DNA from: Pyrrhoderma lamaoense
Taxonomy: Eukaryota > Basidiomycota > Agaricomycetes > Hymenochaetales > Hymenochaetaceae
Length of the DNA: 64,000 nt
Assembly: GCA_002794735.1 (NCBI GenBank)
Contig: NBAZ01000033.1
Location: 62,001-126,000 of the forward strand
Reading direction: 5' to 3'
The notes beneath the pieces were generated by a model, which saw only the letters and a program-made list of their open reading frames with translations, made no database searches and was not told where the DNA came from. A program made the translations under genes and the position numbers. Positions 36,002-48,429 of this stretch are shown piece by piece; within the stretch, counting starts at the first letter, position 1; the number at the start of each line of letters is the position of its first letter.

Positions 36002-36607
36002 TATAAAACCAATTTATAATTCACTTGTATTCGTAATAAGTTTCACAAGTATGTTTGACCACCTCCAGAGCTGTCCTTTCCCGAAGAGCAGAGCGAAGAA
36101 GGTAAATGAAGGGATATGAAAGTATATCAAGAATGAAGAAGCCACTGAAGAAAAAAAGATCAATCTAGAAGAGAGTAGCTCGCTTGCTACACGCGCAAAT
36201 CTCGCGTGCTGAGGTGAAGAAAGAAAGTGAAAGAGGGGGCGAGGGGTGATCATAGAGAGAGATATCCCTATTTATACATAGCAACCAGCGGTAAGGCCTT
36301 GTAGACGAACCACAGTGGGCCTCATTGTATTGGCACATAGATGCTAATGAATGATGTCTAAGAACCACCTTTACCCTCAGACTAGTATATATTAGGTAAT
36401 ATTAGGTAATTTAAATGTAACATGTGCTTGTGAGAAACATTTTCCAATTTGGTAGATCCGCGCATGCGTTTGGCATGCATTCTTGTTAGTCTACTGTCGT
36501 TGAACGTCTAGAGGTTCATCAGACATCCGACTTCAGGTTTACTCATTCGGCGTAACGAAGTGATTTAGTAGTGATAGAGCGCGTAGCCGCTTTTGAACCA
36601 ATAAAAG
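36002..36607. promoter_or_regulatory. divergent intergenic region, coiled-coil gene / SmD1
   Basis: This 606-bp spacer holds both 5' flanks. A purine-rich run near 36,215-36,265 precedes the minus-strand gene. No further gene. Confidence 0.5.
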
Positions 36608-37322
36608 ATGAAGCTCGTCAGGTGCGTAGTGTGTTTCAGAGCCTGAACAGTCGAAATTATTCTTTCTTTCACTCGCAATCAATCAACCCGATCGTTGTCC
36701 TTCTTTGCCATTGCTTTCCCTGCTATAATTCTCACAATAAAATTCTTTCTCGGGACTGCCAATGAATATACACTGTGTCGTGTTTTTAATGGAACAATTG
36801 CACGAAATGGGGCGCTTCTCGGGATGCATAATAAAGCCCTTCACTTCCTTTCGTTCAAACGACCCACTCTTTAACATCCCCATCCTATCTGTTGTTGATA
36901 CACATAATCTTGTAGATTCTTAATGAAGCTCAACAATGAGACGGTAACAATCGAGCTGAAAAACGGTTCGGTTATTCACGGTACAATCACTGGTATGCGT
37001 CTATCACACTCCGAGAGCTGGAGAGAGACTAATTCGTCTTTGTGTAGGAGTTGACATGCAAATGAATACGCATCTGAAGACTGTCAAACTTACAGCTCGC
37101 AACCGCCCTGTGACGGCCCTTGACTCATTGTCGATTCGAGGGAACAATATACGGTACTTTGTCCTTCCCGACGCGCTCCCCCTTGATACATTGCTTGTCG
37201 ATGATGCCCCAAAACCCAAAGGAGGGCGTAAAAAGGATGATAGTGCACGAAAAAGTGGTGCTAGGGGAAGAGGTGTGGACAGGGGACGCGGAAGAGGAAG
37301 AGGGAGGGGAAGAGGCCGGTAA
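36608..37322 (+). CDS. SMD1: small nuclear ribonucleoprotein Sm D1
   Basis: Three exons: 36608-36621, 36916-36992 and 37048-37322, giving 121 residues. The first exon is only 14 nt (MKLVR, split in the Arg codon) and is followed by a 294-bp intron, long for this window. Sm motif 1 reads [20 protein letters not shown], with [14 protein letters not shown]; Sm motif 2 reads [20 protein letters not shown]. The C-terminal tail is GRGRGRG repeats, typical of SmD1 and usually symmetrically dimethylated. SmD1 is part of the heptameric Sm ring on U1, U2, U4 and U5 snRNAs in the spliceosome. Length and tail match the family well. Confidence 0.97.
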
Positions 37323-38141
37323 ACATGAAGGTGTAGTGAATAAGGACAGCTGTAAAAAAAAGAGGGGTGATAATTTTTGGCTGCTTTTACCCCTTCAATA
37401 TTGCTCCTATCTGATTCTCTCGTCTGTATTTGTTGTACGTTCCATGTTCTATATTTTGTCGCAACTTATCTATCTTCAGAGTTTCGATTTTACCCTTACG
37501 AGCTACCATAATGTCAACAACGTTCATTCAGATAGTAAGAATTATGAGTATTGGCTTCAGTTGATCACCATTTAACAATTTTCAGAGCTGAAATTGATTA
37601 AAAACTGTGTCTGTACAGGTACTGTCGTTGACATCTCTATACGTACGTGTATATGTATTGCTGAGGCCCGCAAATTTCAGAGACTTTTCTTATGTCTACG
37701 ACTTGAGAAAAACTTGATTTATGTGGTATTTTGTGCGTTGATATCGCTTTCCTTGGGACAACCCCCATCGCGTGATCATACAATTGGAATCTCACAAGCT
37801 TTTAAGTATATCTAATAGAAAGTCGTCTATAAGTCCCTGTCCTCAAGATTATCGTTATCTAAGTTCGTATATATAAGGGTTTCTCATATGATTAGCTTGC
37901 AGATGTGTTCTCAAACGAGTTTCACGCGCGTAACTATCTAATAATCTTCTGACCTTTTCCTATTAACCACAGTGTACCACGAATCACCACCATTTACGGC
38001 ATAGGAGATCAGATAATCCTAAAAGCTCAAGGCTTCCTGCTGGCCTTGTTGACTTGAGACCACATCGAGTCTGATAGTTCTCAGAGCTTGCCCTCTAAAA
38101 GCGCTCACATATCATAGATATCATCACACTACTAATTCTTA
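37323..38141. other. intergenic region
   Basis: SmD1 3' flank and kinase 5' flank. Open frames at 37120-37575 and 37594-37815 overlap SmD1 or have no domain signature. Nothing further seen. Confidence 0.55.
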
Positions 38142-39754
38142 ATGATTCTAAATCCGTTTACCTTTATTTCCTCCAGGGTATTAGACAAAATAAAACACCT
38201 GCAGATCACAGAATCGATCGATATGACAAAGTCAATATTCAAAGGCGGTGGAGCGTTCAGTGATGTCTTTCGCTATGAGCATACTTTCTCTAATGAACCC
38301 CAAAAGCAAGTAGTGGCTATAAAACGACTACGATTCTATATGAAAGAAGACATTGCGATGGTACGTGTCGGGGCATCACGTCCTCAAGACAATCGTTATA
38401 CGGTTTTTCTGCACATGAATACACTGATAATGAATAATTTATATATTTATTTGATCCATTTATATAGTTGTTTGAAAAAGAAATAGCGGTTTGGTCTAAT
38501 CTGCGGCACAGGAATATTGTTCCTCTTCTCGGATTTACTTTTGATGCTGATTGTGGATATCCCCTTTTGATCTCGGAATGGATGGAGAATGGTTCTGCGT
38601 GGAGATATATCTATGACAATCCCAAATGTGACGTTCTAAAATTGGTCTGATACATTCCTTCATATCCGTTACTTTACTTTTCCATCTTACATCTTGGATT
38701 CTAGATACATGATATTGCTAAAGGGCTGTCATACCTTCATGATAATCGCATAGTTCACTCCGACATCAAAACAGTAAGTAAATCAGATTGTGTACATTAT
38801 TCAACGGTTAGCTTACCAAGATCGATCTTATAAAGGATAACGTTCTTGTTTCTTCAACCGGGGATGCTATGATATGTGATTTTGGATTGGCGCGAGCAAT
38901 TGCGTCTAGTATGTCCTTCAAGGCAACTCGGTCCGGTAGTTTGAAGGGAACTTCGCGATACCTAGCCTATGAGCTTTTGGCACTGCCTTCCAAATATCCC
39001 ACTCACACAAAAGCAACAGATGTCTGGGCATATGGTATGACTGTCTACGTAAGCTTAACTCTTTCTCTGAATGGCTCTACTACTATCGAGACATTGATAA
39101 TCTGAACTAGGAGCTACTTGCTCGCGAAAGAGCATACGGGGATAGGACAGATATCCAAACCTCAATAGCTATTTTCAATCGCGAGCTACCCGCACTGCCT
39201 AGCTTTGATGGATGTGAAGGGCGTATCGCAAGTGATTCTGTGTTACATAGTCTCTGGCAGATATGTTTGTCTTGCTGGGAACACGACCCGGAGCAGAGAA
39301 TCGATATGATTGCGATATTATATCACTTGAGTCTTATTTCAAACTCTAATCGTTTGAGTACCTGTGAACCATCCCACTCGGAAGTCGCTTCTCAAGTTGA
39401 TTATGGAGCTACTGAAGACATAGTCATACCCGATGAAGTGATTGCTTCTGGGCTTGGTATAGCCGAAGGTATCCCTCAGGGATTTTATTATCTTTTCACA
39501 CCCCAAAAGCTCAGAACATGTTTCTTTTTCCTCTTAGGTACTCGAGAAACTGCGATAGATGCTGATAGATCCCTGTCTGAGAGTGCCCACAAGGAATGGA
39601 GGAAGGGTACTCGGCTGTTAGAACGAAGTTTACGCCTATTTGCTTCAGGTAACTCACTTTTATGTTGATCGAAATCGGCGAATAGCAAACATTGACGTAT
39701 ATATATATTTATATAGATTTTGTAGCTGATGCCCAGAAGAAGTGGAGGCTTTGA
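38142..39754 (+). CDS. TKL-like protein kinase
   Basis: Exons: 38142-38360, 38468-38644, 38705-38773, 38836-39048, then 39111 onward with a likely small intron near 39,470-39,538 and a last exon ending at 39754 (DFVADAQKKWRL). Kinase subdomains are present: the glycine loop GGGAFSDVFR, beta-3 lysine VVAIKRL, LRHRNIVPLLGF, catalytic loop VHSDIKTDNVLV, DFGLARA, TSRYLAYELL in place of the APE motif, DVWAYGMTVYELL, and CWEHDPEQRIDM near the end. HSD replaces the usual HRD, and AYE replaces APE. The catalytic Asp, Lys and Asn remain, so activity is plausible. Such tyrosine-kinase-like kinases are expanded in Agaricomycetes and often accompany NLR genes; here locus A of the small Gly/Asn-rich family lies about 1 kb downstream. 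The substrate is unknown. Confidence 0.85.
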
Positions 39755-40729
39755 AGAATCAGTGTTCTGAATACTTTTCTGAGGGTTATTGATCACCCTG
39801 GTATAGTGTATATTTTGAGGGTTGATATATGCAGCGAGATACTTAAAATCAAGCTTTCAGTGTTGATTGAAGTCTGACGTGACTCTTCGCACCTTTTCCA
39901 TTATCTTCTCATCTTATTGATTGTATAAATATGAAAACTCTTGTACTTATATATGTGTTGATTCAAGTAGCCTCATCCTTCAATCCTGTTCATCGAAAAT
40001 TTCCAGCTTCCCAAGTAATCGCTACTAAACTTTATATATATATCGGGAGATGGAGAAATATTGCTATATAACGGAAGATGGTTTTCTCGGGTATTCTAAG
40101 CGCTTAAATCCACACTTTAGCTAAAGATAAAGATAGAGTAACCACTCTATAGATACTCTTTGGATCAGCCCATTACTGAGTAGAACATTACGTGGGCTGA
40201 TAAACTGATCTCTGACGTATGTATCCTCTTATTTATCTCCAAAAATGTTATTGTGTTAGAATATGTATCCAGTCAGTGTCCACGCCTCACATCCTTCTCT
40301 GAATGTACCAGATCAAAGACTTGGTAAGACTCAAACTTGATATCTCATACTTCTTGCCTCATTCGTCCATGAAAGGGTAAAATTCAATTTGATATTATCT
40401 TTATAATTCATCTCTGAACTGCCCTCAGTGCTGAGCTACAGACGTCAACTTTACAATATCCATCATAACCGAATACTCTCTCCATGCTAATTGATCGCCA
40501 TTATTTTTGTTAATTCTGAAAAAGCAAAGATTAGTATATAGTTATCGAGCATGTAATCATATTCTCACAATATCGATCCTTGACTTCCCTTCATTTTAAC
40601 TCATCCCCAAACATCCTATTTATATACTGAAAAAGAGGTAACACTCAAAGATTAGAAAAAAAAAACTAGGGAGCGACAAAAATCATTCATACTGGTGTGT
40701 TGTCGGATGCTGGGTCTGTTGTAGCTTGA
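39755..40729. other. AT-rich intergenic region
   Basis: No gene seen. This is the start of the AT-rich, gene-poor right part of the window. Confidence 0.5.
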
Positions 40730-40984
40730 CTAGGAAAAGTTGATAGTTCCCATGTTGTTACCAGAATTGTTACCAGTGTTGATACCCGTATTAAATGCAC
40801 TCTTCGCGTGAGTTTGGTTATAATTGTAGATATTGTTGGAGCCGGCGTTGTGAGTATTGTTATAGGTCTTATTGTGAGTGGTGTTACTTGTGGGGTTGTT
40901 CTGATAGTTGTTTGTTTGATTGCCCGAGACATCATTATAAGTCCCAAAGCTCGCGCTACTGCTCTCATTCTGTTTGAATGTCAT
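40730..40984 (-). CDS. short Asn-rich protein, GINFG family member A
   Basis: A single-exon frame of 84 residues of which 23 are Asn. After MTFKQNESSSAS comes FGTYNDVSGNQTNN, then Asn/Thr/His-rich sequence, and the end is NTGINTGNNSGNNMGTINFS. The last part is a diverged version of the NxGINFG[NST]I ending seen in loci B to H. The FGTYNDVSGNQTNN segment is shared with locus D (HGAYNDVAGNQINN). There is no signal peptide or membrane segment. A TATA box lies about 77 bp upstream of the ATG on this strand. Composition and repeated G-N pairs suggest an aggregation-prone or beta-solenoid-forming peptide. No known function. Confidence 0.65.
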   Translation of the reverse strand: MTFKQNESSSASFGTYNDVSGNQTNNYQNNPTSNTTHNKTYNNTHNAGSNNIYNYNQTHAKSAFNTGINTGNNSGNNMGTINFS

Positions 40985-41060
40985 TGTTGCGATCAGTGGG
41001 AAAGGGTCGAAAATGATTCAAGATGCGAATGGTCAGCTATGAAAAGTGTTGGAAGCACAG

Positions 41061-41067
41061 CTTTATA
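41061..41067 (-). promoter_or_regulatory. TATA box of locus A
   Basis: TATAAAG on the minus strand, about 77 bp before the ATG at 40984. Confidence 0.5.
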
Positions 41068-42166
41068 AATTTACACCAGGTAACCACGTTTTGTGCACGA
41101 TGAGTAAAGTTACTACTATAACTAGAATGGAAAAAATTTATATAGGCTCAATGTCTCAACCCATATTCAAACTCGCATTCTTCTATCTTCGTATCTTATA
41201 AGCAGCTGTATCGGTGTATATGGCTGACTAGATCAACAAAATTTTATGCATTCTTTATTAATTGAAAACATAAGATATTTTGCTAACATTTACTTCAACT
41301 GATTATAAGATAGTATTAAATTTACAATTGATTTATATGCTTGGAATACATTCATTTCTTATATTATACAGATAATTCTTGATCACGGATTCTTTCTCAA
41401 GCTTAAATATCTTAGAGTCGCTAATCAAAATCTTCGTAAGTAAACTTAGTTTTCTTGTGGTTACTCTTGTAATTTCCCGCTAACATATACTTAGGCTTCC
41501 AAATGATAGATGTTGTATAGAAAGGATAGAGAGAGTGTTCTATACTGTGATCCTATTATTCTAGTATCCAAGTTTTGACACAGATCACTTGAATCTGGGG
41601 CTTGAATCATCAACCAATATATTTGAGGACGAGCATATTTCTTTATCCAGGTTCTTCAGCCGCTGTTCCTAAAATTTCGATTTTTCGGTTCGCGCAATAA
41701 TATCCGGGCATTGGGACCCCTACATAGATCTGGATGCTAACCTGCTTTTTGTAATCAAATATTCATTGATATTATCAATATAGTTTCGACAGACATGGAA
41801 GTTAGAGCAAGAGATCGTGAGAGAAGAATATAAAGAGACTAATTTGGAAAAAATAGAAAAAAATTTGAGTATTGATACATACTGTATGGTAGTTGTCCTA
41901 CTATTTGTACTAGTGACGTGACACGGAAGTTATAGGGTATAAACACATATATGTTTTAGTTGCTATCCGAAAGTTAATGGAAAAGCCTTCGTGCAATTAC
42001 TGCTTTCTCCGAACATCTGTATAAAAATACTGAATATAACTTATCAATATTGTCTACCAATATTAATGACATAGTATAGTTAAGAAAATTACGCAATGAC
42101 TAAACTTGAGCGGTGTGATACTTAATCCATAATTTTGACATAAATCTAGGCTGTCATACATTCCTC
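41068..42166. other. AT-rich intergenic region
   Basis: Both strands are rich in stop codons. No gene or repeat recognised. Confidence 0.5.
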
Positions 42167-44963
42167 TTAAAGCAAAACTCTACCAGCCCACCTCGGAACA
42201 GGAATGCACTCTCTTACACTCCCAGAGCCCGTAAGCGCCATGACGAGTCTTTCAACGCCCATACCAAAACCTCCATGCGGCGCACCTCCATAAACCCTTA
42301 AGTCTCGATACCACGAATATTGACCAAACTCCTGGTCTCCGTCTCTCGTCTCGTTACCTTCTATGATCCCTTCCTGTTTTACACCTGAGTACGAAGGAAC
42401 TGATAGACCAGCAATTCTCATCGACTCATCCAAGACTTTCAGTCTTTCCTCCCTCAAACTCCCACCCGCAAGCTCCCCAATACCAGGTATGAGCAAATCA
42501 AAACACTCTACTGTCTCTCCTTCCTCTCCTTCCTCCTTTTCTCCTTCTCATAATTAGCAGGCGATGTTGATGAAAACGAATTCGTAACACGCATGTAAAA
42601 AGGCTTGATGGCTCTTGGGTAGTGTGTCACAAACACTGGAGTTGGGAGTTGGAGTTCTGTCCAACCAGCCTTCTCGGCCAGCCACCTTTCATGTTCGCTG
42701 CCGAGTTGTTCACCCCATTTTGGTACGCCACTCTCAAATTTCACCTCTCCTTCAGCTTCTGCTCGACTCAATAGCCTGAGCGCGGCTGTGTATGTAATTT
42801 TTGGCCATTTTCTCGTTGCCAGCCCACCACATTCTCGGCTTCAGAATAAAGTGCGAAAACTCTTCTCGCTCTCTTCGCAATTGTCTCTTTCTCCGCATCT
42901 CCAGCTCCAATCCCATTCTCGCCTTCAGAGAGACCAACAGAAGATTCTTCGGAGTTAGAGAAACTAGAACCAAGGTCGAGATCAGATTGATAAGGTGCGT
43001 AAAGTTCCTTAACCCTTCTTCCCTTCCTCTGTCTTTACAGCTCTCTCGATAGTACTTTTCACAACAGCTTCAACAACATCACAGACCTCTCCAACTCCTC
43101 TTGTACCCTCACTCGATCCCACTGCAGACCCGATTCCGGCCCAACTCCACTCAGCCTCGAGCATCCAAAACTCCGCAAGATGTCTCCCTGTTTGAGAATA
43201 CTCAGCTCTAAACGCTGGACCAATGGTGTACACTCTCTCGTGGGAGTGGGCGAGAGCCTCTAGATGAAGCTGAGTCGATACAGTCAAGTATGCTGGAGTA
43301 TTAAAGAATAGGTGGTTGGATTTCGAATTGCCAGCATCTAAGCTATTACCGAAGTTGTTGCTAGTATTATGGTTCTGACTTGTTCCTTCGTGAGGGAGTG
43401 ATGAGAGCAAGGTCGAAGATGGAACCGAAGCGGAGGAGGGGACCTGGAATCAGGGGGGCATAAACCGAAAATGCCTCCCCTGCTCCTTCGCAGTCATTAG
43501 AGGTGATTACTGGTGGATGGACGTACAAGAAACCTTCGTTCTTAAAACCAAGAAAAAGGGAAGAAGTGAATTATCAAAGGTCAGTACAAGCTCAACGTCT
43601 CAGTATAGAGAAGCAAGTGTGAGAATAGCAACAAGCTTGTATCTGCCAGGATGAAAGAGAGTAGAGAGGTAGTAGCAGTATAAAGTAAAGGATAGATATA
43701 AGCACCGAAAAGTTCATAGACTCGATATAAAGCATTATATCTTACCATACGAACAAGCTCAAGAGTACAAATAAGCTTAGAATACAAGGATTAAGCAACT
43801 CACATCAAAATAATCCTGTACGCCTCTTTGAATTTGATGCCTTACCCGAATCATCTCTCCAAGCTTATTCGTCCTAGTCCTCAAATGACAATAGTCTCTT
43901 AAGTATGCCGCTGAGAGCTCCTTTTTTTGTAATGGATAAGTCTGTGCAAGGCATAGCATGCATATCACGGTTTGTAGGGAGTATATTGCAATATGGAAGA
44001 CGTATTATGCATCCGTGTCGTACAGTATATATATAACAGTCAGACCCGAGTGTTACATCATTCCAGATTCAGACAAGGGTGGTTAATTATACATTTTTCA
44101 GCTATTCGAGCTAAGAGATAATAAAAAGAAAGAGCGCACCTCTGGAGGACAATCTCCAACGTATTCAACAGCATTTACAACAAACTCCGGTTCTCGTCGT
44201 CCTTAGCTTCCAATGCTACATCAGAAGGAGTAGCAGTTGGGATCCTTTGAGAAGGGTTCCTCAATGTACCTCTAAGTCTCACACTTGCACCGTTTCGAAT
44301 TCTGTATTCCAGTTCATACATCAAACCCAAGCCGTTCATGTTTTCCATTCACAGCAGGAGATAGTATCATCCAAAGCCAGTATCGGAAAGTTATATCAAT
44401 AAATAGTGAATGACTGAAACCGATAGCAAAAGACGCACATTTTATCCACTCTTTCCTTCTTTTCTTCTTCGTCGCTAGTTCCATGTCTAAACACCGCCTG
44501 CACCGTTTTACTCGTTGAGCCGTCTGCGAGTACAACAAACGTGACACGCTTCATCCTGCGAACGGATTTTACCCACCCGCACAATATTTGTTCCCCCCCT
44601 GCTACCTGTGTAGCCTGTTCTGTACCATTGCCGCTACTGCTTCCATGTTCGTTACTAGCAGTAGCGTTTTCATCAGACCTATTTGACACAGATGCATAGC
44701 TTGACTCCAGCAGTTCTCTGATAGTTGGATTCAGTAGGCGGACTTGAGTCGAATATTGTCTTTGTTGCTGTTGTACCGACGCGCGCGCGCCTGCCCGAAT
44801 GAATACCCCGAGTTTGTTGGATCGACCGTCGACACGTACCCAGTCTCGATCCACTAGCACTACCAGAACCGACGACATGTAATAAAGAAGGGGATAGCGC
44901 CGAGGCCTCTCTCGAAGCTGATGAAGTAGAAGAGGCGAGCAGTCCTAATCTCCGAACAGCCAT
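42167..44963 (-). CDS. SLM5: mitochondrial asparaginyl-tRNA synthetase, reading frame broken
   Basis: Class IIb synthetase charging mitochondrial tRNA-Asn. It begins [20 protein letters not shown], a plausible mitochondrial presequence. The anticodon-binding OB fold shows [20 protein letters not shown]. The catalytic domain shows [20 protein letters not shown], then [40 protein letters not shown] (motif 2), [28 protein letters not shown], then [19 protein letters not shown] and [17 protein letters not shown] (motif 3), ending at 42167. The frame shifts at about 44,205 (before [15 protein letters not shown]), at about 43,430-43,450 (after [10 protein letters not shown]) and at about 42,510-42,530 (in an A/G-rich run before [10 protein letters not shown]). 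No good introns explain these. Either the copy is decaying or the assembly has indels; a partial extra copy of one exon exists at 50.8-51.0 kb. Confidence 0.85.
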
Positions 44964-45982
44964 GCTTGACACCAACTAGATCACTCCCTGACACTAGTAT
45001 CTCACCCACGACGGAAACACACTCGGGCACAGATTAGAGTAAAGATCGATATGACAAGAAAGCGCCTCGATATAGGTGCCAAATTTGAGTGAGGAATAAA
45101 TAAATATCTTGAACCTGAGAGAGAACAGAAGAAGAAAATCGAGTCGTCGCGTGAACAATTGAGTTCGGCTCCGAAGCTGCTGTGGCAAGGAATTTGCAAG
45201 TTCGAATATCAAGGTTGGTGTAAAAAATTTCATATGCAGTTGATCCTTTACTCGTTCCACATCAAAGAAAGGGTTTCAAACGGTGCAAGCTCCCTCAATT
45301 AATCCTATTTAAGGCATCTACGGATAATCGATGTATAACCCGATTATTGGTAGTTAGTAAAACAAGCCCTTTGACTAGCGGTCCAGCGATATGAAAAGAT
45401 ATTGGCCAAAGCCTTCATAAGCCTCTAATATAAGGAGACTGCTGTACAGTTCCAATTTGATACGTAAGAGAGAAGCTCATATGCGCACTGCTTCGCCAGA
45501 CAACATCCGCTTCAAGTATACTTTATTCGACATCTACCATCATTCAAATGTACGAGCTATGATGGCTCCCTAGGAATCGAATATGTTATGCACACAGGTC
45601 TACGAGCTGCAATGTTGATATTCGAAGGCTATGTGTACGACTCATAAATCGATCTTACAATAACTCAAAGCTTTTTTTTCTTAATCAATCAGAGCCAGAA
45701 CAGGTTACGTAATATAATTGTATATCTCTCTAAGTTCTCGAAAAAATATGAGTCCTTGTTATTAATTATGTCTATCAAACTATTTCAAACACCATTACAA
45801 TTGAAGTAATTATCTCTAGCTCATTGCCACGCTGTTCTGCTCCATTATTGCATGATCAGTGCTCAAATACCTATCCACCTTCGGAGCGGGGAAAATCTTA
45901 TTTATAGTCCTTTTGTCAGACTGAATATATTAAGAGATATCACATCACAACTCGTACCTACAATATGGAGGGTACTCCATTT
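44964..45982. other. AT-rich intergenic region
   Basis: 5' flank of the synthetase gene and 3' flank of locus B. Open frames at 44994-45260 (-) and 45852-46052 (+) show no domain. Nothing further seen. Confidence 0.5.
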
Positions 45983-46244
45983 TTACTTCTGGGTTTGTTG
46001 TTGCGCTTTATATCTGATCGTGCCAAAGTTGATGCCATTATTGGCGCCGTGACTCTGGCGGTTTGGACCTTTATTGTTGGAGTTGATAATATTGTCGTGT
46101 ATTGTGATTGAGGGAACACTTTTGGCCTCGGGACTAGTGTTACTAGTAAATATAATTTAGCTTTGACATTAGAGTTGATAGCTACATGTACATCTCGACT
46201 TACGCTTCTGGGGAGGTGCTGGCCTGGGCTTCTTTCTGATCCAT
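45983..46244 (-). CDS. short spliced protein, GINFG family member B
   Basis: Two exons, 46244-46204 and 46133-45983, give 63 residues. The intron is 70 bp with a perfect gtaagt donor, and the phases fit (Ala codon split). The protein starts MDQKEAQASTSPEA and continues SITIHDNIINSNNKG, NRQSHGANNGINFGTI, ending RYKAQQQTQK. The two pseudo-repeats of the family (I-T-I-x-x-N-x-I-N-S-N-N and N-x-G-I-N-F-G-x-I) are both present, joined by a short polar hinge. A TATA-like element lies about 83 bp upstream. The intact splice sites and frame argue that this tiny gene is real. Function unknown. Confidence 0.65.
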
Positions 46245-46326
46245 TTTCACCGCAATGATGTGTAGTAAAGTGAGAATATGAAGAAATTGTGCAAGTAGCG
46301 TTAAGAGATAGTTGGCCCCTCAGGAG

Positions 46327-46337
46327 TTATACTTATA
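46327..46337 (-). promoter_or_regulatory. TATA-like element of locus B
   Basis: TATAAGTATAA on the minus strand, about 83 bp before the ATG at 46244. Confidence 0.4.
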
Positions 46338-47731
46338 GTATTTAAGCCCTGCAAACTAGGGACACAAGCGTGAGAAGAGTCTGACCATGATCTAAATAAT
46401 ACCTTGCCGAGTCGGTGTATAAGCTAGAAGAAGCCTACTGTATCCCTTTACAGGTTAACGCCAGATTAGATTGGCAGGTTTATCTGTGCGTCTTCACACA
46501 TTCATCCAATAGAGATTATATCGACGAGTGTCTATATTTGAGAGGCGCTCATACATTTTACTATTAGCTTAAATCACAATAAGCTTAGGCTACTAGTGCT
46601 TCCCTGTCTGTAGATGACAATGAGCCACCATAACTTTTATATGACTCGTCTACTACCAAATGCAATCCAATGAGTCCCATCCATATTATTTATAAGTATC
46701 ATTTCAAATAGCGGCTCGTAAACGACGAGAAGCTTGAGTTAGATAAGGAGTGCATAAGACACAGGAACAGATGTATCCAACTATACTGAAATAGATATCG
46801 TTTCAGGAAAGAAATGTACACTCGTGACTGTGACGATACTCCTGATTTAATGATTGGTTGTATGTAACCAAGAAAAACTTGTTCCCAAACACCCAAACAA
46901 TTCTATTTCAGATGATTAGAAGCAACAGTTCAAAACCAGAGATTTCTGAAAAGAAAAGAAAAAAACTCACCTAAAAAGAACTGCGTCAGTCATAATACAT
47001 GTGGTATGAACCTTATCTGGGACGTCGTTAGCACAGGTTGTGCTGGGCGCTACTCTGTAGTTAGAGTTTTATTTTCTGAAAAACGAAGACCTGTCCCATT
47101 ATAATACAGCTTGGGTGATATTTGTATACATACACGTACATATACGTCAAAAAAGTTGCTCAAGATGGCCATCATTATTGTATCATGCAACAAAAAATAG
47201 ATATACTTAATATATGCTCAAAGTCGATATTCTTTTCCCACTTTAGATTGTTATCACAGTAGAAGCTTAATGGCTGTATACCAGGACTAATAGCACACGT
47301 TTATAGCGCCGGGTCATTGAAAAAATCTAGAGCGGATCGTACGAAAACTGATTCATGAACCATATTTGGGTTTGCGCACATTGTGGTAACGCCGTAACCC
47401 CTAGTCATGACTTCCAATCATATATCGCCACCATATAGCATGTTGTAGAGAGTCAACAAAAAGCTACGACAATTTGCCTGATCGTGATTCTCCTTAGATG
47501 AAGAAGTGGCTTATTGGGATCGCGCTGAAGTAGGTAAGCGCCCCCCCCCCTTTCTTCTCTCTCGGAAGTAGCTTCTCATAGATAACAAAATGTAAATGAA
47601 GATCCTATTATCCAGCTAAGAAAGGATAAGTCTCCTCAGTTCTTACTCCGACTCGGCGAGAGATTTTTATCATCATCATTAAGAGAATCCTATCATTTTC
47701 AAACCTATCCATCTATTAGACATGAATCGAG

Positions 47732-47739
47732 TATAAATA
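47732..47739 (+). promoter_or_regulatory. TATA box of locus C
   Basis: TATAAATA in the context GAGTATAAATA, about 96 bp before the ATG. The same element stands before locus F. Confidence 0.55.
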
Positions 47740-47834
47740 TCTTTTCAAGAGGACTAAAATCGCCTGAAAACGACTTGCATAAAGCCCCCTTCGTCAGACT
47801 CTTAGCTTTACTGCATAATATTACCAAAGTACAA

Positions 47835-48160
47835 ATGTCGAACGGCACGTCTAATAACATTCATACTATGCAAGAGCTCGTACAAATAAATACTCTAGGC
47901 AGAACTATCACACAAACACAGACTCCGAATACTTCAATCAGTTTAAAGAGTCCGGGCATACTCTCAACTCTGCCTCCAGCTCTGATCCCGAAGCTGAGGC
48001 CTCGGCTACTGACGGAGACTGTGCTCCATCTTCTTCGTCATGGGCAAATCATTCGATTATAATTAGCGAAAACACCCTTAACAGTCATAACGAGGGAGAG
48101 TGTCAAGATAATAGCGGCAACACCGGTATCAATTTTGGAAACATCGAATATGGTTCTTAA
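47835..48160 (+). pseudogene. GINFG family member C, frameshifted copy of F
   Basis: Alignable to locus F along its whole length. It starts MSNGTSNNIHTMQELVQINT and its last part reads NHSIIISENTLNSHNEG and DNSGNTGINFGNIEYGS, but the two halves are in different frames. Against F, one T is missing in ACACAGATCTCCGA (here ACACAGACTCCGA, near 47,920), so translation from the ATG runs into a different frame and loses both pseudo-repeats. Everything after the shift keeps an open frame to the stop at 48158-48160. That means the lesion is recent or a sequence error. The TATA box is intact. Confidence 0.65.
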
Positions 48161-48429
48161 TCAGTCTCGTATGTATCGAGGGTATGTTCCATGATATCAC
48201 TTCAAATAAGTTACATGTGTAAAATCTGATAAAGAGAAAACCTATTTAATCTAATTTGCTAATAGTATGATAGTTGGGAGCTGAGTTGATATCATTCATC
48301 ACTGTCATTATCATCTATGTACCTGTACATGACTATTATATATAAGAGTCTTTCGAATATACTATCATAATCGTGGTGTCAAGAAATCGATGGAATTCTT
48401 TGAGATACGAAGAAGATACTAGAATAGCA

